Assembly (NCBI GenBank): GCA_037893225.1
Contig: JAZGUH010000023.1
Span: forward strand, 322,501-386,500
Reading direction: 5' to 3'
From: Hippasteria phrygiana
Taxonomy: Eukaryota; Echinodermata; Asteroidea; Valvatida; Goniasteridae
Length of the DNA: 64,000 nt
The translations under genes and the position numbers were made by a program. Each line of letters starts with the position of its first letter. Positions within the stretch are counted from its first letter, which is position 1. A model generated the notes under the pieces. That model had not been told where the DNA came from, made no database searches, and was given only the letters and a program-made list of their open reading frames with translations. This document shows positions 40,005 through 51,296 of this stretch, in pieces.

Positions 40005-40350
40005 TATAGAGTACCGAAGTCTGGCTCCAAACAAATGCAGGTTTAGACTGTGTTCTGGTTCCAAACATTGCATTGATTTACGTCATCACTTTGGTACTCT
40101 ATGGTGTTAATTTACATTGCGCATGAAACCGTACAATTGTATTTGAATAGAGTGTAATTTGAATGCGCCAACACCACCACAGGTACAGAGTACCGAAGTG
40201 ATGACGTCAATGCAATGTTTGGAACCAGAATTCTTTTATATTTTGTGTCAATGTGTTTGCATGACTGGCTGTTAACAAGGGAACAGTCTAAATCGCCATT
40301 TGTTTGGAGCTAGTTGTCGTGCCAACGACGTCAGACTTCGGTACTCTATA
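40005..40350. mobile_element. Two short MITEs with TAGAGTACCGAAGT ends
   Basis: Copy one spans 40005-40102 and copy two 40184-40350, in opposite orientation. Both have TAGAGTACCGAAGT at one end and the inverse at the other, and share GGTTCCAAACATTGCATTGA and GACGTCA words inside. The pair could form a larger hairpin. Confidence 0.7.
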
Positions 40351-40926
40351 GCGATGTTGCGGTTAATTATAAATAGCGTAGCCTCCCAGCTGCAAGGAGT
40401 GCTACATCGCTCACACCGCAGTGGTGTTGGAAGCAAGAATTGCGTGCTTGAATCCATGGATACATAATTTTGATCAGAATATCCGAGGAAGGGAGGAGTC
40501 CGTCTTTCCTTCTTTTAATTTGAGGTCACTTTGTAGTGCAGTCTCATAAAGAACAAAATAGAACCGAGGGAGCCCCTATATTGTAATGGCATACTTTTGA
40601 GACGCGTGATGCATGAGCAGACCTACCGCTCCTCTCTGCTAGTGACTTGCGCGCGTAGTTCTGAGCATGCGCACGACTGATGAAAACCGATGGGAAAAGA
40701 ATCCCAATATTTCAATCCTGGGTGCACCACGTTCGTACCATCATAATAATGAAATGTTGATATGTAATTAAAAATTGCTATCCATCACTTGAACTATTTA
40801 AGATATTGAAATGTTTTTATGCAGAACATACAACCTCTTCGCAATCGTAGTAGGCCTGTTGCTGTTTTAAGCAGCCAGCTGGTTATGCGTAGAGTACGAG
40901 GTTGCCTCTGCATGGCATTGCTACTG

Positions 40927-43320
40927 CTAGGAGAAGACCCAAGTCCCCATCACCATGGCAACCATGGCAAACATGGCAACCAGGCTGAATGTCACTGGGC
41001 CTGCGCCGTTGCACAGGTTACCTTCGCAGCACTCGAACGGGCACAACTCGAGACCACCGGATGTATGGCAATCCGCCTGGATGCACACGGGTAAACAGCC
41101 ACGAGAGACGGTGATGGTTTTACCGTCCTGCTTGGTGGAGGTTTTCTGCGGGGTAATCAAAGGATTAGTGTAATCAGTCAATCAGTTGGTATGTCTAGTT
41201 GGTCCGCTGGTCAGTCGGCATGGCCAGCTGGTCCGTTGGTCAGTCTGCATGACTAGTCGGTCTGTTGGTCAGTTGGCACATGGAGGAAGGAATATGGCCA
41301 GCTGGTCTGCTGGTCAGTTGGCATGGCTAGTTGGTCTGTTGGTCAGTTTGCATGGCTAGTTGGTCAGTTTGCATGGCAAGCTGCTCAGTTGGCATGAACG
41401 TTGGTCTGTTGGTCAGTTGGCATGGCTACAAATGTACCTGGTTCGTTGGCTAGGCTAGTTAGTCCGTTGGTCATCAGTTGGTCAGGTGGTAGTGGTTTAG
41501 GTGGTCAGTCGTATGTCAGTCTATGGGATTCCATCGGTCAAAAGTTGAACGTAAAGGAAGTTTTTACTTACAGTGCACTTGCCATCGCAAGTCGTCTTGC
41601 TGATCCCCGTTTTATCAAAGGGATCGCCGCAATTTTTGTCACCGGATTCGATAACCAGGTTGTTGTAGATACAGGAATAACACTCCACTGCAAAAGTGCA
41701 TCCTGTAAAAATATGGCAGGAATTGTACACCATACATTGAATTCCATCATTAAAGGGACACATTGCCTTCAAATGTCATGAAATGTTGTTTGGAAATGTT
41801 CTTTATCTTTTATAAGAGTTGTTCATGCAAAAAAACACGTATAATGTGTTATAATTAGTGAGTAGTGATTACAAAACTAAAAATTGGCCCCTGACCCCTG
41901 ACATCTGACCCGCGAAACATAGACTTATTTCCATTAGTAAATACCACCGTCTAAATAATGCGCAAAATACGCTGTATGAGTCTTTAGGCTGGCGCCGCAG
42001 CCAGTGGCCTTGAAAACCTATCAGATGATCGCCAGGTACCATGAGCCTTTTAGAGGTATGGCGGACACAATAGGAGGGCGCTATTTGATTTGGGTAAACA
42101 CAAATTCCAGTGAAAGTCAGAATCAGATATTGTTTTGAGTTAAAGTACAATCCATAGTACAATCCATAGATCATGCCTAATCTTCACCTTTGAAATTTCC
42201 TGTGGTTTAACAAAAGGTATACCCAAATCAAATAGCGCCCTCTCCTATTGTGTCCGCCATACCTCTAAAAGGCTAATTCTCTACCTCGCGACACATATCG
42301 CCAGTGCTGCGCGTCGTGCCACAGTATATGGATCAACAGAACTTCAACCAGCTGCGACTAAAAAATACGACTGGTGAACACGGTCCGCCATTTTGTGGAG
42401 TCAAAAATTTGGTTCTACAAAATGGCGGACCGTTATTTGTCACAAAATTAAACAAAAACCACGCAATTTGAAGGGATAGTTATGTGAATCTTTATATTCT
42501 ACTTTTAAAAACGCTTCCCAACCATATCCATTTCAGTTTTATAGCCCAAATCGCAAAATCCAAAGCAATGTGTCCCTTTAATGTGCAGTGTAAAATGTTC
42601 TGGCGACAAGGTTACTGAGATAGTGGTACCACTTTTCAGTAATGGAGACCATGGTCTAAAGAATTAAAAAAGAATTAAAAAAAAACAACATCCGAATCTA
42701 CATGTGATTTCCACGCTAATAAGCAAACAACCAAATGTCAGTCACAAGCAGAATGCATCACATACAAGTTTGGTTGGTATGACGTCTTATATTCTTTTAA
42801 CCATTACCAAATGGTCTGTTTTATTATTTAGAATAATCTTAAAAGTAGTGGTAAATCGTCAAGAGTTCATTTTAGTTTTCAGTAGACGATGAAGGTTTGA
42901 GGGTAGAGTTGAGGGTCGAAGTTAGACTGTGAAACCTTATTGTCACGAGAAATAATGGGCATTAAAGCACTGTATGTTGAAAAACAAAACCTGGGCCCAA
43001 TTTCATGGCATCCGTAACGGTAAGCGAACAATTTCCGCTAACTATAGCAGACAATTTTGCGCTAACGGTAAGCGTATTTCACGGATTAGCAAGAAATGCT
43101 TGTGCGCATGTGTAATCCCGTAACTTAGTGTTCTGTGCTTACTGGGTTAGCGCAGAATTGTGGTAGATCGGTTAGCACAGAAATGCAGGCCGTTAGCACA
43201 TAATTCGGTGTGACTTATTCTATGAAATTGGGCCCAGGTGGGATAAAATCCTCAGGGATGAGTCTGCTTCAACTTACCGATGACACCTAGAAACACCAAT
43301 GCACACAAAACAACCTTCAT
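40927..43320 (-). CDS. Ly6/uPAR (LU) domain GPI-anchored protein 1
   Basis: Three exons on the minus strand: 43320-43278 (signal peptide MKVVLCALVFLGVIG), 41687-41572 and 41145-40927, all GT-AG, phases 1 then 0, 125 aa. The mature part starts ECYSC and carries NCGDPF, RGC and the C-terminal CCEGNLCN signature, with the ten-cysteine spacing of the LU three-finger fold. A hydrophobic C-terminal tail after NGAG fits a GPI-anchor signal, so an outer-membrane-surface protein is expected. The exact role is unknown; the family includes CD59-like, Ly6 and receptor-modulating proteins. An alternative acceptor 15 bases upstream (exon start 41702) is also in frame and would add five residues. The TTAA-bounded MITE at 41750-42581 begins 63 bp upstream of the acceptor. 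Confidence 0.88.
41182..41515. repeat. Imperfect tandem TTGGTCAGTTGGCATGGCTA repeat
   Basis: Degenerate repeat of TTGGTCAGTTGGCATGGC and TAGTTGGTCTG words filling most of intron 2 of Ly6 gene 1. The 126-aa plus-strand frame that overlaps it is not a gene. Confidence 0.8.
41750..42581. mobile_element. TTAA-bounded MITE (copy 2), interrupted
   Basis: Inverse copy of 115-721 with the same ends (TTAAAGGGACACATTGCC) and TTAA at both sides. It is split by the fold-back MITE at 42041-42277: the word CAGGTACAATTCTCTACC, intact in copy 1 (read on its other strand), is broken here. In Ly6 gene 1 intron 1. Confidence 0.88.
42041..42277. mobile_element. Fold-back MITE TTAGCCTTTTAGAGG (copy 2), nested
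   Basis: Same arms as 39232-39368, but the loop is enlarged by about 95 bases (AAATTCCAGTGAAAGTCAG onward). Inserted in the 607-bp TTAA element. Confidence 0.85.
42991..43237. mobile_element. GGGCCCAATTTCATGG-family MITE (copy 2)
   Basis: Ends CTGGGCCCAATTTCATGG and ATGAAATTGGGCCCAG. The interior has GCGCTAACGGTAAGCGTATT, shared with the copy at 18137. It lies 40 bp inside intron 1 of Ly6 gene 1. Confidence 0.8.
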
Positions 43321-43796
43321 GATGTTTGAGTCGGGAACCAGACACGCTTGCCAAAATCTTTCCAATGAGAAACGAAAAGGAAAATTCACTGCTCACATTG
43401 GAAGATAGATATTTTTTCAATTTCCCGACTCTGTGTACGAAGCGGTGTGCTCAGTGCTTTCCCGAGAGACTGTGTGAACAATTCACAGGCTTACTCGGGC
43501 GGGACTCGAACCCACGACTTCATACTAGTGAGAATATTATTATTAATATTATTGTTGTTGGTTTATAAAAATTCATGAATCGTGGCCAAAAAGTCCAAAT
43601 TGTACATGATTTACAAATAAAAAAAATTAGAATTTATTTCAAATGCAAGATATAAATAGAAAAATACAGTGCTTCATACACTACGTCGGTAAAGGACAAA
43701 AATAAATCAAATTTTCCCCGGCATACTTGAAAATAACCAATTACAATGGAGTGCATTTTACAATCCTACATTCCTCACTCCGTCATTATTACTACT

Positions 43797-43926
43797 TGGT
43801 CCAATTTCATGGGGCTGTTAAGCACAAAAAGTTGCTTAGTAAAACAGCTGAATACTAATCATAATCCTGTTTTAACCAAGGAAGACTTTTAATGCTAAGC
43901 AAATTTTTGCTATGAAATTGGCCCTA
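43797..43926. mobile_element. GGCCCAATTTCAT MITE, diverged short copy
   Basis: Ends TGGTCCAATTTCATGGGGCT and GCTATGAAATTGGCCCTA. 130 bp with AAGCACAAAAAGTTGCTTAG inside. Related in its termini to 18137-18384. Confidence 0.65.
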
Positions 43927-44025
43927 GGCCACAAAGTGCGCTATGTCCGTGAACCAGCTGAATTTCCGGAAGATAAATCCTTAAAGCAACTTGCTGGTAA
44001 CTCGGCTAATTCAAACACAATATAA

Positions 44026-44181
44026 AGCCAGTTCGGTATTTCAACTGCGCATGTGCGCAATGACATTTGAACGCTGAAGGTGTTAAATTCAATCAGAATG
44101 GGCGTTCGCGTAACATGGCGTGACATGACGTCAGCAATTTTATCCCGAATGACCTTTGACCTTTGAGATACCAAACTGGCT
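44026..44181. mobile_element. AGCCAGTTCGG-family MITE (copy 4), internal deletion
   Basis: Both ends are present (AGCCAGTTCGGTATTTCAAC; GAGATACCAAACTGGCT) but about 50 bases of the middle are missing compared with 32724-32932. Confidence 0.8.
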
Positions 44182-44189
44182 TATTGAAT

Positions 44190-44985
44190 TTGACTCGCAA
44201 ATACTTATTTTGTTACCCCAAGGTGGAGGGAAACAGTTGACAAAAATTACGGCAAACGTTTTGCTCCCGGTTTAGTATAGGTTTTCCCAGCCAGTTTCGT
44301 AAAGTGTTCATTCATTTCTGAAAATCGGTCATTCTTTTTCTTCTGAATTTGAATGCATGTCTTTAATCCGTTTCAATTCAACGAAAGTTCAATCGTTTTC
44401 ATTGTCCGTGCATTCGGTTTTGAAACAGGCGGTCAGTTACGTCACCTGCGCGTTCATTTACGCATGCCTTTTCCTGCCGAGTTCATGAATGTGCAAACAA
44501 AAGTAACTTTTTCTTCATTCAAAATAGCAGATTACATCACAGAATTCCAAACCTGGTACAGGGTTTTATAAATTCAAGCAGAAATTGAAATGAGATGGTA
44601 CGCTCATGCAGAAACTTATCTCTCTCGACAGTCTAACTGTCACAAAATGAACTTGTTCTCAGATGTAGTCAGTGGTGGCTCTGAGCGAAAGGGAGAGTGG
44701 GAGACTTGATATAATGCAAAGAAGTGTAAGAATAAATAGAAGTTCTTTATGTATAGGTAAATAACGGAAAAGGAAATTTAAAAAAATCGAATGAAGAACA
44801 AGAATTTTTTTTATAATGTCGATCTTATTTTTGATGTTACTCCGTCAACTACAGAAATGTCTATTTACAACCAATAATGCATGATGCAGCTTAGAATATT
44901 CTAAATTTATTTCATCAGGTATGGCTAATTTGATTGACGGCTAATTTGATTGACGGTTAATGAAAACGAACTACTAAATTGGATT
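44190..44985. other. Intergenic DNA, nothing recognised
   Basis: No gene or clear repeat, apart from a short direct duplication GGCTAATTTGATTGAC at 44926-44956. Confidence 0.4.
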
Positions 44986-44995
44986 TGGTGCAGAT

Positions 44996-45115
44996 GCCAT
45001 TGCATCTGAGGCGTCATTAAAAAAAAATTTTAATAGTGTTTTTAATTAAGGCGGTTTTAAGACTGTTCAGTCGTTGTTTGCCCTCCCTGGCACAAAAAGC
45101 ATGGATACGCTACTG
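44996..45115. mobile_element. Fragment of a hAT-like MITE
   Basis: Shares GCGTCATTAAAAAAA, GACTGTTCAGTCGTTGTTTG, CTGGCACAAAAA and the terminus GGATACGCTACTG with the complete element at 52046-52217. The left terminus is lost. Confidence 0.65.
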
Positions 45116-45536
45116 TTCTGGAAGAATATTGCAATTTTGAGGAGAAACTCACCGGTTTGAAGGAGTTACCGGTACGTGTGTGCGCTCTGTGAAACCGTTA
45201 TGTCCTGGGTGGAAGAGAGTTAGGCGAGTGCAGTGAATTAAAAGTGTCCAGAGCTTTTGCCGTCCAGTTTACACATGCGCTCGACGAATTTCACTTCAGC
45301 CAATCATATATTTGCACGCTGCTCATATGGAAATTAGTGCGCGAAAAGAGAGGTGGAAGGCCAAGGTCTCGCCTCACGACCAACGGGAAAACGTCTCGGT
45401 CAATAAACAAATGAGCAAGGCCTAAACAGGCACGTCCCCATGGCAATAGGTGTTGTTAGCAACAGTGGTGCCAACCGCTTTAGCAGAAGACGATTTGTTT
45501 TCTTGAAACCGTAATGTGGAATCGGGTTTCTTTCTA

Positions 45537-45689
45537 AAGGCCGGTTCATATATCACGCGAATGCGAAAGCGAAGCGAATTTTGTGACGTCAAAAAATTGT
45601 TGTTTCAGTGCGACGTGCGCCGTTCAGTACTCAGACGAATTCGCTTAATTCGCCCTCAAGTTCGCGTAAAGTAAATATGAACCGGCCTT
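45537..45689. mobile_element. MITE with AAGGCCGGTTCATAT ends
   Basis: Left AAGGCCGGTTCATATAT, right ATATGAACCGGCCTT. Internal GCGAATGCGAAAGCGAAGCG is partly mirrored by TTCGCTTAATTCGCC. 153 bp. Confidence 0.7.
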
Positions 45690-47010
45690 AATACATGCAC
45701 AATGCGTTTTACATTAAGAATACTTTTCCATTTGCCTCATCAGTTTCGCTTGAGTCTTTAAGCTGTTTTCTAGAGAAATGTTTGCCACTGATGCTAATAT
45801 TTTTGTCATCTACTCTCTCCACACCCATTTTATATATAGATTGATATTTATTTTATATACTTATCTATTTTATTTTATGTTATACACATCCAACAGCGCG
45901 TGCGCCAATACCAGGATACAGTAGATAAGATACAGACGGTATAGACATTATACACATCATTATAAGACAATGAAAATTGACCTCGAATTGATTTTACCAT
46001 TAAGAAATAGTTCAAAATAGATGGAAAACTGTGGCTGCTCTAGGATTGACTTACCCAATGAAATGAATGCGAAGGCAACGAACATGTATGAATGTAAAAT
46101 TTATAACAGGGTGAGATTGATTTTTAGTTTGAAGATGGAAAGGGTTTGGTAGAGTACCGGAGTCAATGTGGATGATTTTGTTGTTTGTTGCTAAACGATG
46201 TATAGTTGAGTTCGGCAATTATGTTAGTAATTTAGTTAGTATGGCCCTCTTCTTTTATTTTTGTTTTTTTACACCGCCAAAAATTGTGGACAAATGGTTC
46301 AATTTGGATACCACTTGGTGTTAATTTAACCCCAGTTTTTGTAATGTATTATGTATTCATGAACCTATACACTGCCTCCATGAGCTATAACTATTAGTTC
46401 ACTTCTTTTTCCAGCTGATAATACCCAGTAAAGTAGCCCTGTTTTGCACCACGTATCTGCCGCTCATCTTATTCCCGTCAGCTTTCCTCCAAGTCCGTCC
46501 TCCAAGTTCGCAGCCATGATGACTGCGCGGTAAAGGGCAAGCTTGAGCAACAACCATATTGTTAACAACTGGTGGATTGTCCATGGTATTACCTCAGCGC
46601 CAAACAAGTGGTTTACAATGGTCGCTGTCCTTCTGAATTTTGTGACCAACGATGATTAAGGTTGGTCTGATCTACTGCTTTTAATTTTAGTGATGGTCAT
46701 TCTGGATCAGTAACGTGCGATCTAGTTCCATGTCTCCACTTGGATCCTCCACATACGTACATTTTGAGCGGTCATGCTGTTGATTTTACAAAAATACACA
46801 CATAGGCCTAATCTAATACAAGAAATACCTCGTTAAAAAGGTTAAAAGGGCACATAAACAGTATTAATTAATATCAATCTTTCAATACATCTCTTTGCCG
46901 GCTATTAATGGGAGACGTTTAGATGCTGGTGGCATTAGACATACATGTACGCGTATCGACAATTTGTCAGAAACAAAATAATCATCAATCCATGTTCAGC
47001 ATTGTGTGCC
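45690..47010. other. Intergenic DNA, nothing recognised
   Basis: No gene recognised. AT-rich with (TTTTA)-type stretches near 45840-45890. The word TGGTGTTAATTTAAC at 46317 also occurs near 53421. Confidence 0.4.
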
Positions 47011-47813
47011 TACAGTGTGAGTCAACAAAACTATACACTTTTAAAATTGGCCATAGTTTTATTCTGTAGTAATATAGATAATATACTTTTATATGTACTT
47101 TTAGAGTAACTCTTCCTGCTTCTTTCGGTGACATTTTTAATGGATTATTTTGCATGCATGACTGCACAGGAGACAATTAAGGGGGTCGAGTGAAATCTGA
47201 GTTGCGCCAACTGGTCATTGCCTTGAATCAACCGGTGGAGTGGCCCCCATGATCTCCTGATCTGACCCCTCTTGACTACTTTTATAGGGATATCTGAAAG
47301 CTCGGGTTTTCACAATTCCTCCAGCAAATCTGGATGACCTCCAGGAAAGGATAACTCGTGAAATTGACATTCTCAGACACGACAGGGAGATGATTCGCCG
47401 TGCTGTTGCAGGAATGATGCGCCGAGCCCAGCTGTGCATTGAACGAGCCGATGGCCAGGTTGAGGACTAAGACACGGTAGAATTTAATTGCCTTGTTAAT
47501 ATAATTTAAATGTTTTAAATATACACGAAGTTTAAAAGCTAATGAAATTCTTTTTGTCTCTTTGTTAGACAATAGTTGTGTTCTTTTAAATTGTCTCTTT
47601 CTTATCCAGCCCTGACCAGTTGGCGCAACTCAGATTTCACCCGACCCCCTTAATTGTCTCCTGTGCAGTCATGCATGAAAACTAATCCAGTAAAAATGTC
47701 ACCAAAAGAAGCAGGAAGAGTTACTCTAAAAGTACATATGAAAATATCTTATCTATATTTAACTACAGAATAAAACTATGGCCAAGTGTATAGTTTTTTT
47801 TACTCGCACTTTA
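47011..47813. mobile_element. mariner/Tc1-type element with ~205-bp inverted ends
   Basis: TA at both edges; ends TACAGTGTGAGTCAAC and the inverse of TAAAGTGCGAGTAAAA. The arms (47011-47222 and 47608-47813) match throughout, for example GGAGACAATTAAGGGGGTCG and CCTGCTTCTTTCGGTGACAT, mostly with single mismatches. Between them lies the end of a transposase gene. A deletion derivative of a larger element. Confidence 0.85.
47232..47470 (+). pseudogene. C-terminal remnant of a mariner/Tc1-type transposase
   Basis: Translation shows PVEWPP, an in-frame TGA, then SPDLTPLDYF (the segment holding the third catalytic aspartate), a one-base loss, and then YLKARVFTIPPANLDDLQ continuing to MRRAQLCIERADGQVED and a stop. 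This pattern is typical of the last ~75 residues of Tc1/mariner-family transposases. With one nonsense change, one frameshift and no N-terminal two thirds, it is dead. Confidence 0.82.
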
Positions 47814-48743
47814 TAAACATGTCATGACACACCCTTAAAGTTCAAAGTTTGTCAGGAAATGATTGTGCAAATATGGGAAGAAAGTGCGTGTTTATGTGAG
47901 ATGTTCATGGCCATATACTTTGCACAGTGTATATGGTCACTTGACATACGCATACCAGTTAATTTCTGACTCTTTTCTTCACGGATTTAGCCAACATAAA
48001 TCTTGAAGGGCTGGTTTTTGGTTAGATGTTGCTGTTCCTGACCCATTTTGGGTGGGGTTATTAAAATTAAAATATTTTCCGAAATAATTTCATCCTTGAG
48101 TTGTCGGAAATATTTAAAACAATTTTATCTTAATAAAGTACAGAAATATCTCAGCATTATATAGGCCGAAGCAAACACTGGAATCGGAAGCTGTTATTGC
48201 TATGCCCCAAACTGAGAATTTTATGGTTTACTTTAATATTTAAATACAAGGCCTTTCTAATCGAGACACCGAGCAAATGAGCCCGCTCTCTATCTTCACG
48301 GCAGTGTGGTTAGCGGGGTATAAATATTAATTGTAATTAGCCAAAAAGCTTAATGCAGTTACTGTGGCATTTTTTATTTAAATTACTGCGGGTAATCGTC
48401 CATTATAAAGTACACTGACCTCGTGCTGCTCGGTAAATGAGGGTCTAGGGCCACAAGATGATCTAGTCCTCTCCTCAAAAAGTGTTTTTCTGAGGCAACG
48501 AAATTGTTAGAAAATCCGTATAATTTTGAAGAAAAATGTAATTATTTGGACACATTTCTTAAGGTCATCTAAATCTTACCGATGGTTCTATCAAACAATT
48601 TTCCCTTCACTGTATGACCGTACTTTAGGAGGCGTAGGTATTGTATTTAGGAGGCGTAGGTATGTGCCAAATTTTACGCAGTGCATGGGCCTTCTGGCAA
48701 ACGAATACAGTAGTTTCAAAAAAGAACCAGACGGTATCCCAAT
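47814..48743. other. Intergenic DNA with one old MITE end
   Basis: 48025-48080 (GACCCATTTTGGGTGGGGTT, TTAAAATATTTTCCG) resembles the right end of the element at 14514-15075. A short direct repeat GGAGGCGTAGGTAT lies at 48629-48663. Nothing else recognised. Confidence 0.4.
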
Positions 48744-48968
48744 CAGTGGCGTAGCCAAGGGGGGGGGGGGGGAGGCCACCCCCCCCCCCTCTGGAAAATT
48801 TGGAATGTTTTTTTTGGGGGGGGGGGGGGGTGTCGCCATCTGTAGTGTGTAGATATGCGTTACTATAGCGTGGACCTATTTAACAAAGTCGAAATTCCCC
48901 CCTTGAAAAAAGCAATGCCCCCCCCCCCCTCCCCCTTCCCCTCTAGGAAGAGCCTGGCTACGCCACTG
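48744..48968. mobile_element. hAT-like MITE, CAGTGGCGTAGCCA ends, 8-bp TSD
   Basis: Starts CAGTGGCGTAGCCAAG and ends CCTGGCTACGCCACTG. It is flanked by perfect direct repeats ATCCCAAT (48736-48743 and 48969-48976). The interior is poly(G)/poly(C). Related elements: 52046-52217 and 61822-62066. Confidence 0.9.
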
Positions 48969-49244
48969 ATCCCAATTCGGCTGTTATGCGCAAAACACTC
49001 TGAAGACGTTGTGCATGAAGTATTATTTAGGTTTGAAATGTGGGCTGTTGATTTAAAAAACAAAACAAAACAAACCGAGCCCTTTGTACCAGTCATAATT
49101 ATGCAAATTGCACGAATATCGCTGGTTCCCAATATCGCTGGTAAAAGCGCGCTGTAGGAGTACTGGTAATCATTTTTCCATTGATTTCTATGATAGGTGA
49201 CAATGCTCGCGCACGCACCCAGTCGTGGTTTCCTATACTACTGA

Positions 49245-49400
49245 GGACATGTGTTTCCTAGTGTTCCTTTAATATAACACAACCCCATAGACTAAGCACG
49301 TATTTTTACGTCCGAGGACCGATTTGAACGACTCCCGAGGACAAGAAAGATTCCTTTGTATTTTCTTTCTCCTCTTGTCCTCGAACGTACTATATGTACA
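49245..49400. repeat. CGTTCGAGGAC dispersed repeat (copy 2)
   Basis: Direct copy of about 17085-17255: CATAGACTAAGCACGTAT, ACGTCCGAGGACCGATTT and CTCTTGTCCTCG in the same order. Confidence 0.6.
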
Positions 49401-49471
49401 TCGCAGCTTGCACATGTACACTAAAATCGATCATTATGCCATTATGCATCGGAAACACCCGCCAATTATAA

Positions 49472-49607
<136 letters not shown>

Positions 49608-49619
49608 ATTTCATTCCTG

Positions 49620-49715
49620 AAGCCTTCTCAACTCCTTGAGGAGTATACACCCACAATCTGCAGTATCACTGAGATCTTGAGTTCGGTACACTAAGCCACG
49701 AGGCCACAGCACTCC
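49620..49715 (-). mobile_element. Degenerate tRNA-like SINE fragment
   Basis: On the minus strand TGGCCTCGTGGCTTAGTG resembles an A box, and GGAGTATAC near 49640 is shared with the SINE-like repeat at 23635. No good B box, so an old copy. Confidence 0.4.
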
Positions 49716-50463
49716 AACAATTATTGTTATTTTTTTTGTGGGGGGGGGGGGGGGGGTTAGGGGTAGGCTCGGGTATTGTTCCTCAACTAAATCATAGTCA
49801 TTGTTTGTTTTCAAAACTGTGCTTGTGTAGATAACTGCAGACAACATTAATTTTGGGTGTGTTTTATTTGGAACGGACGGGGGAAGAAAAACTAAAGGCA
49901 GATTTTGGTTGGAAATTGTTAGCCTGACTTTCTTGTGACACCGCCTCATCAATGCAGATGCGTCAACCGATGGACCGTATACACCGTTAAATTCACGCTT
50001 CAGTAGTTTTTAATTCAAACCAATTTGTATCCATTTTAGCACAAAGTCACACATGTTCACGTCTCATTGTCGCAGTGACCTGTGGAAGAGCAGCGGTGGT
50101 ATTTCTCGCTAGCAGACGACGCTCGCTTCATGCATCAGAGATGACGTCAGAGGGGTTTACAAGCTCCCCGTTGTGTTGACTTTAGCCTGTACTATGCTAA
50201 TAATGAACACAAGTGTACTTTGACCTTCATAAAGATATACAAATGAAAGAAATCTGCACGCTTAGAATTTACAATGGTTTCATGGCTGTATTGCTGCATT
50301 GTGTTTATCGATGACGGAATGTGGAAATGCGCAATAGCTGCAAAATCACAATGGCGACTGAGTGTACATCCAGAATGATGATTTTTGAGTAAAGTTGAAA
50401 TATTTAGGACCTTCGACTTGAAACGATAGAAGGAAGGGTGTGCTGTTGCTGTGAGGTAAGGGG
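49716..50463. other. Intergenic DNA, nothing recognised
   Basis: A G run at 49740-49756, otherwise no repeat family or gene recognised. Confidence 0.4.
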
Positions 50464-50961
50464 TATGGTGTACTATTTACGACACATCGCTTTGCCTCTT
50501 CCATACGCGACGCGACTATACGACGCGACGGCACGACGGCTGCGTTGCATCGTGCCGTCGCGTCGTGCCGTCGCTTCTTTCCCATTACTTCTGGCGTCGC
50601 GTCGTGCGTCGCGTCGTGCCGTCGTGCCGTCGCGTCGTTTTTTTCTAGCTTGCAGGTTTTCTTTCCTCAACGTCGCCCCTTCCGTCGCCCATCGCGTCGT
50701 ACCGTCGTGCGTCGCGTCGTGCGTCGCGTCGTGTGTCGCGTCGTGCGTCGCGTCGTGCTCGCGTCGTGCGTCGCGTCGTGCTCGCGTCGTGCGTCGCGTC
50801 GTGTTTCGCGTCGTGTTTCGCGTCGTGTTTCGCGTCGTGTTTCGCGTCGTGTTTCGCGTCGTGTTTTGCTTCGTGTTTCGCTTCGTGTTTCGCGTTGAGT
50901 AGTCCGGTCATGCTATTGTGAACATGCGCAGTTGAAATACCGAACTGGCTCACAGAATAAC
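50464..50961. repeat. Left arm of a giant inverted repeat, 12-bp satellite
   Basis: TATGGTGTACTATTTACGAC starts the arm. It continues with GCGTCGTGCCGTC words, a 12-bp satellite (GTGCGTCGCGTC, then GTGTTTCGCGTC), and ends GTTGAAATACCGAACTGGCT plus CACAGAATAAC. The right arm is 52861-53375. The end motif is the AGCCAGTTCGG MITE terminus, so the satellite probably expanded inside a member of that family. The Arg/Ser- and Lys/His-rich frames are artefacts. Confidence 0.9.
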
Positions 50962-51296
50962 ATTTGCCGTTTGGTTTTCTTTTATATAGTGCTGAATGAC
51001 TGGCCTGCAAAGCGATCCTGGAAACGGGAGATTATGTCCCCACCATATATAATTATAGTTTTGGCGGACAACTAATAATGGGCGAATCCCACCCCTTAAA
51101 AAGGATTAGTTAAACGTAATGCATTTGGCAATTTATTTATCAAAATCCAAGAACTATAGGTTCCGGTATAAGTTGATCCATTTTTAGCATCACCATTGCA
51201 ATATCTGGTTGTTGATAATAGAAGAAATATACGAATTATGGTGATGGGCCTTGTTCAAACCACATGCCTAACAATATACACGCCTTTACGGGGTCC

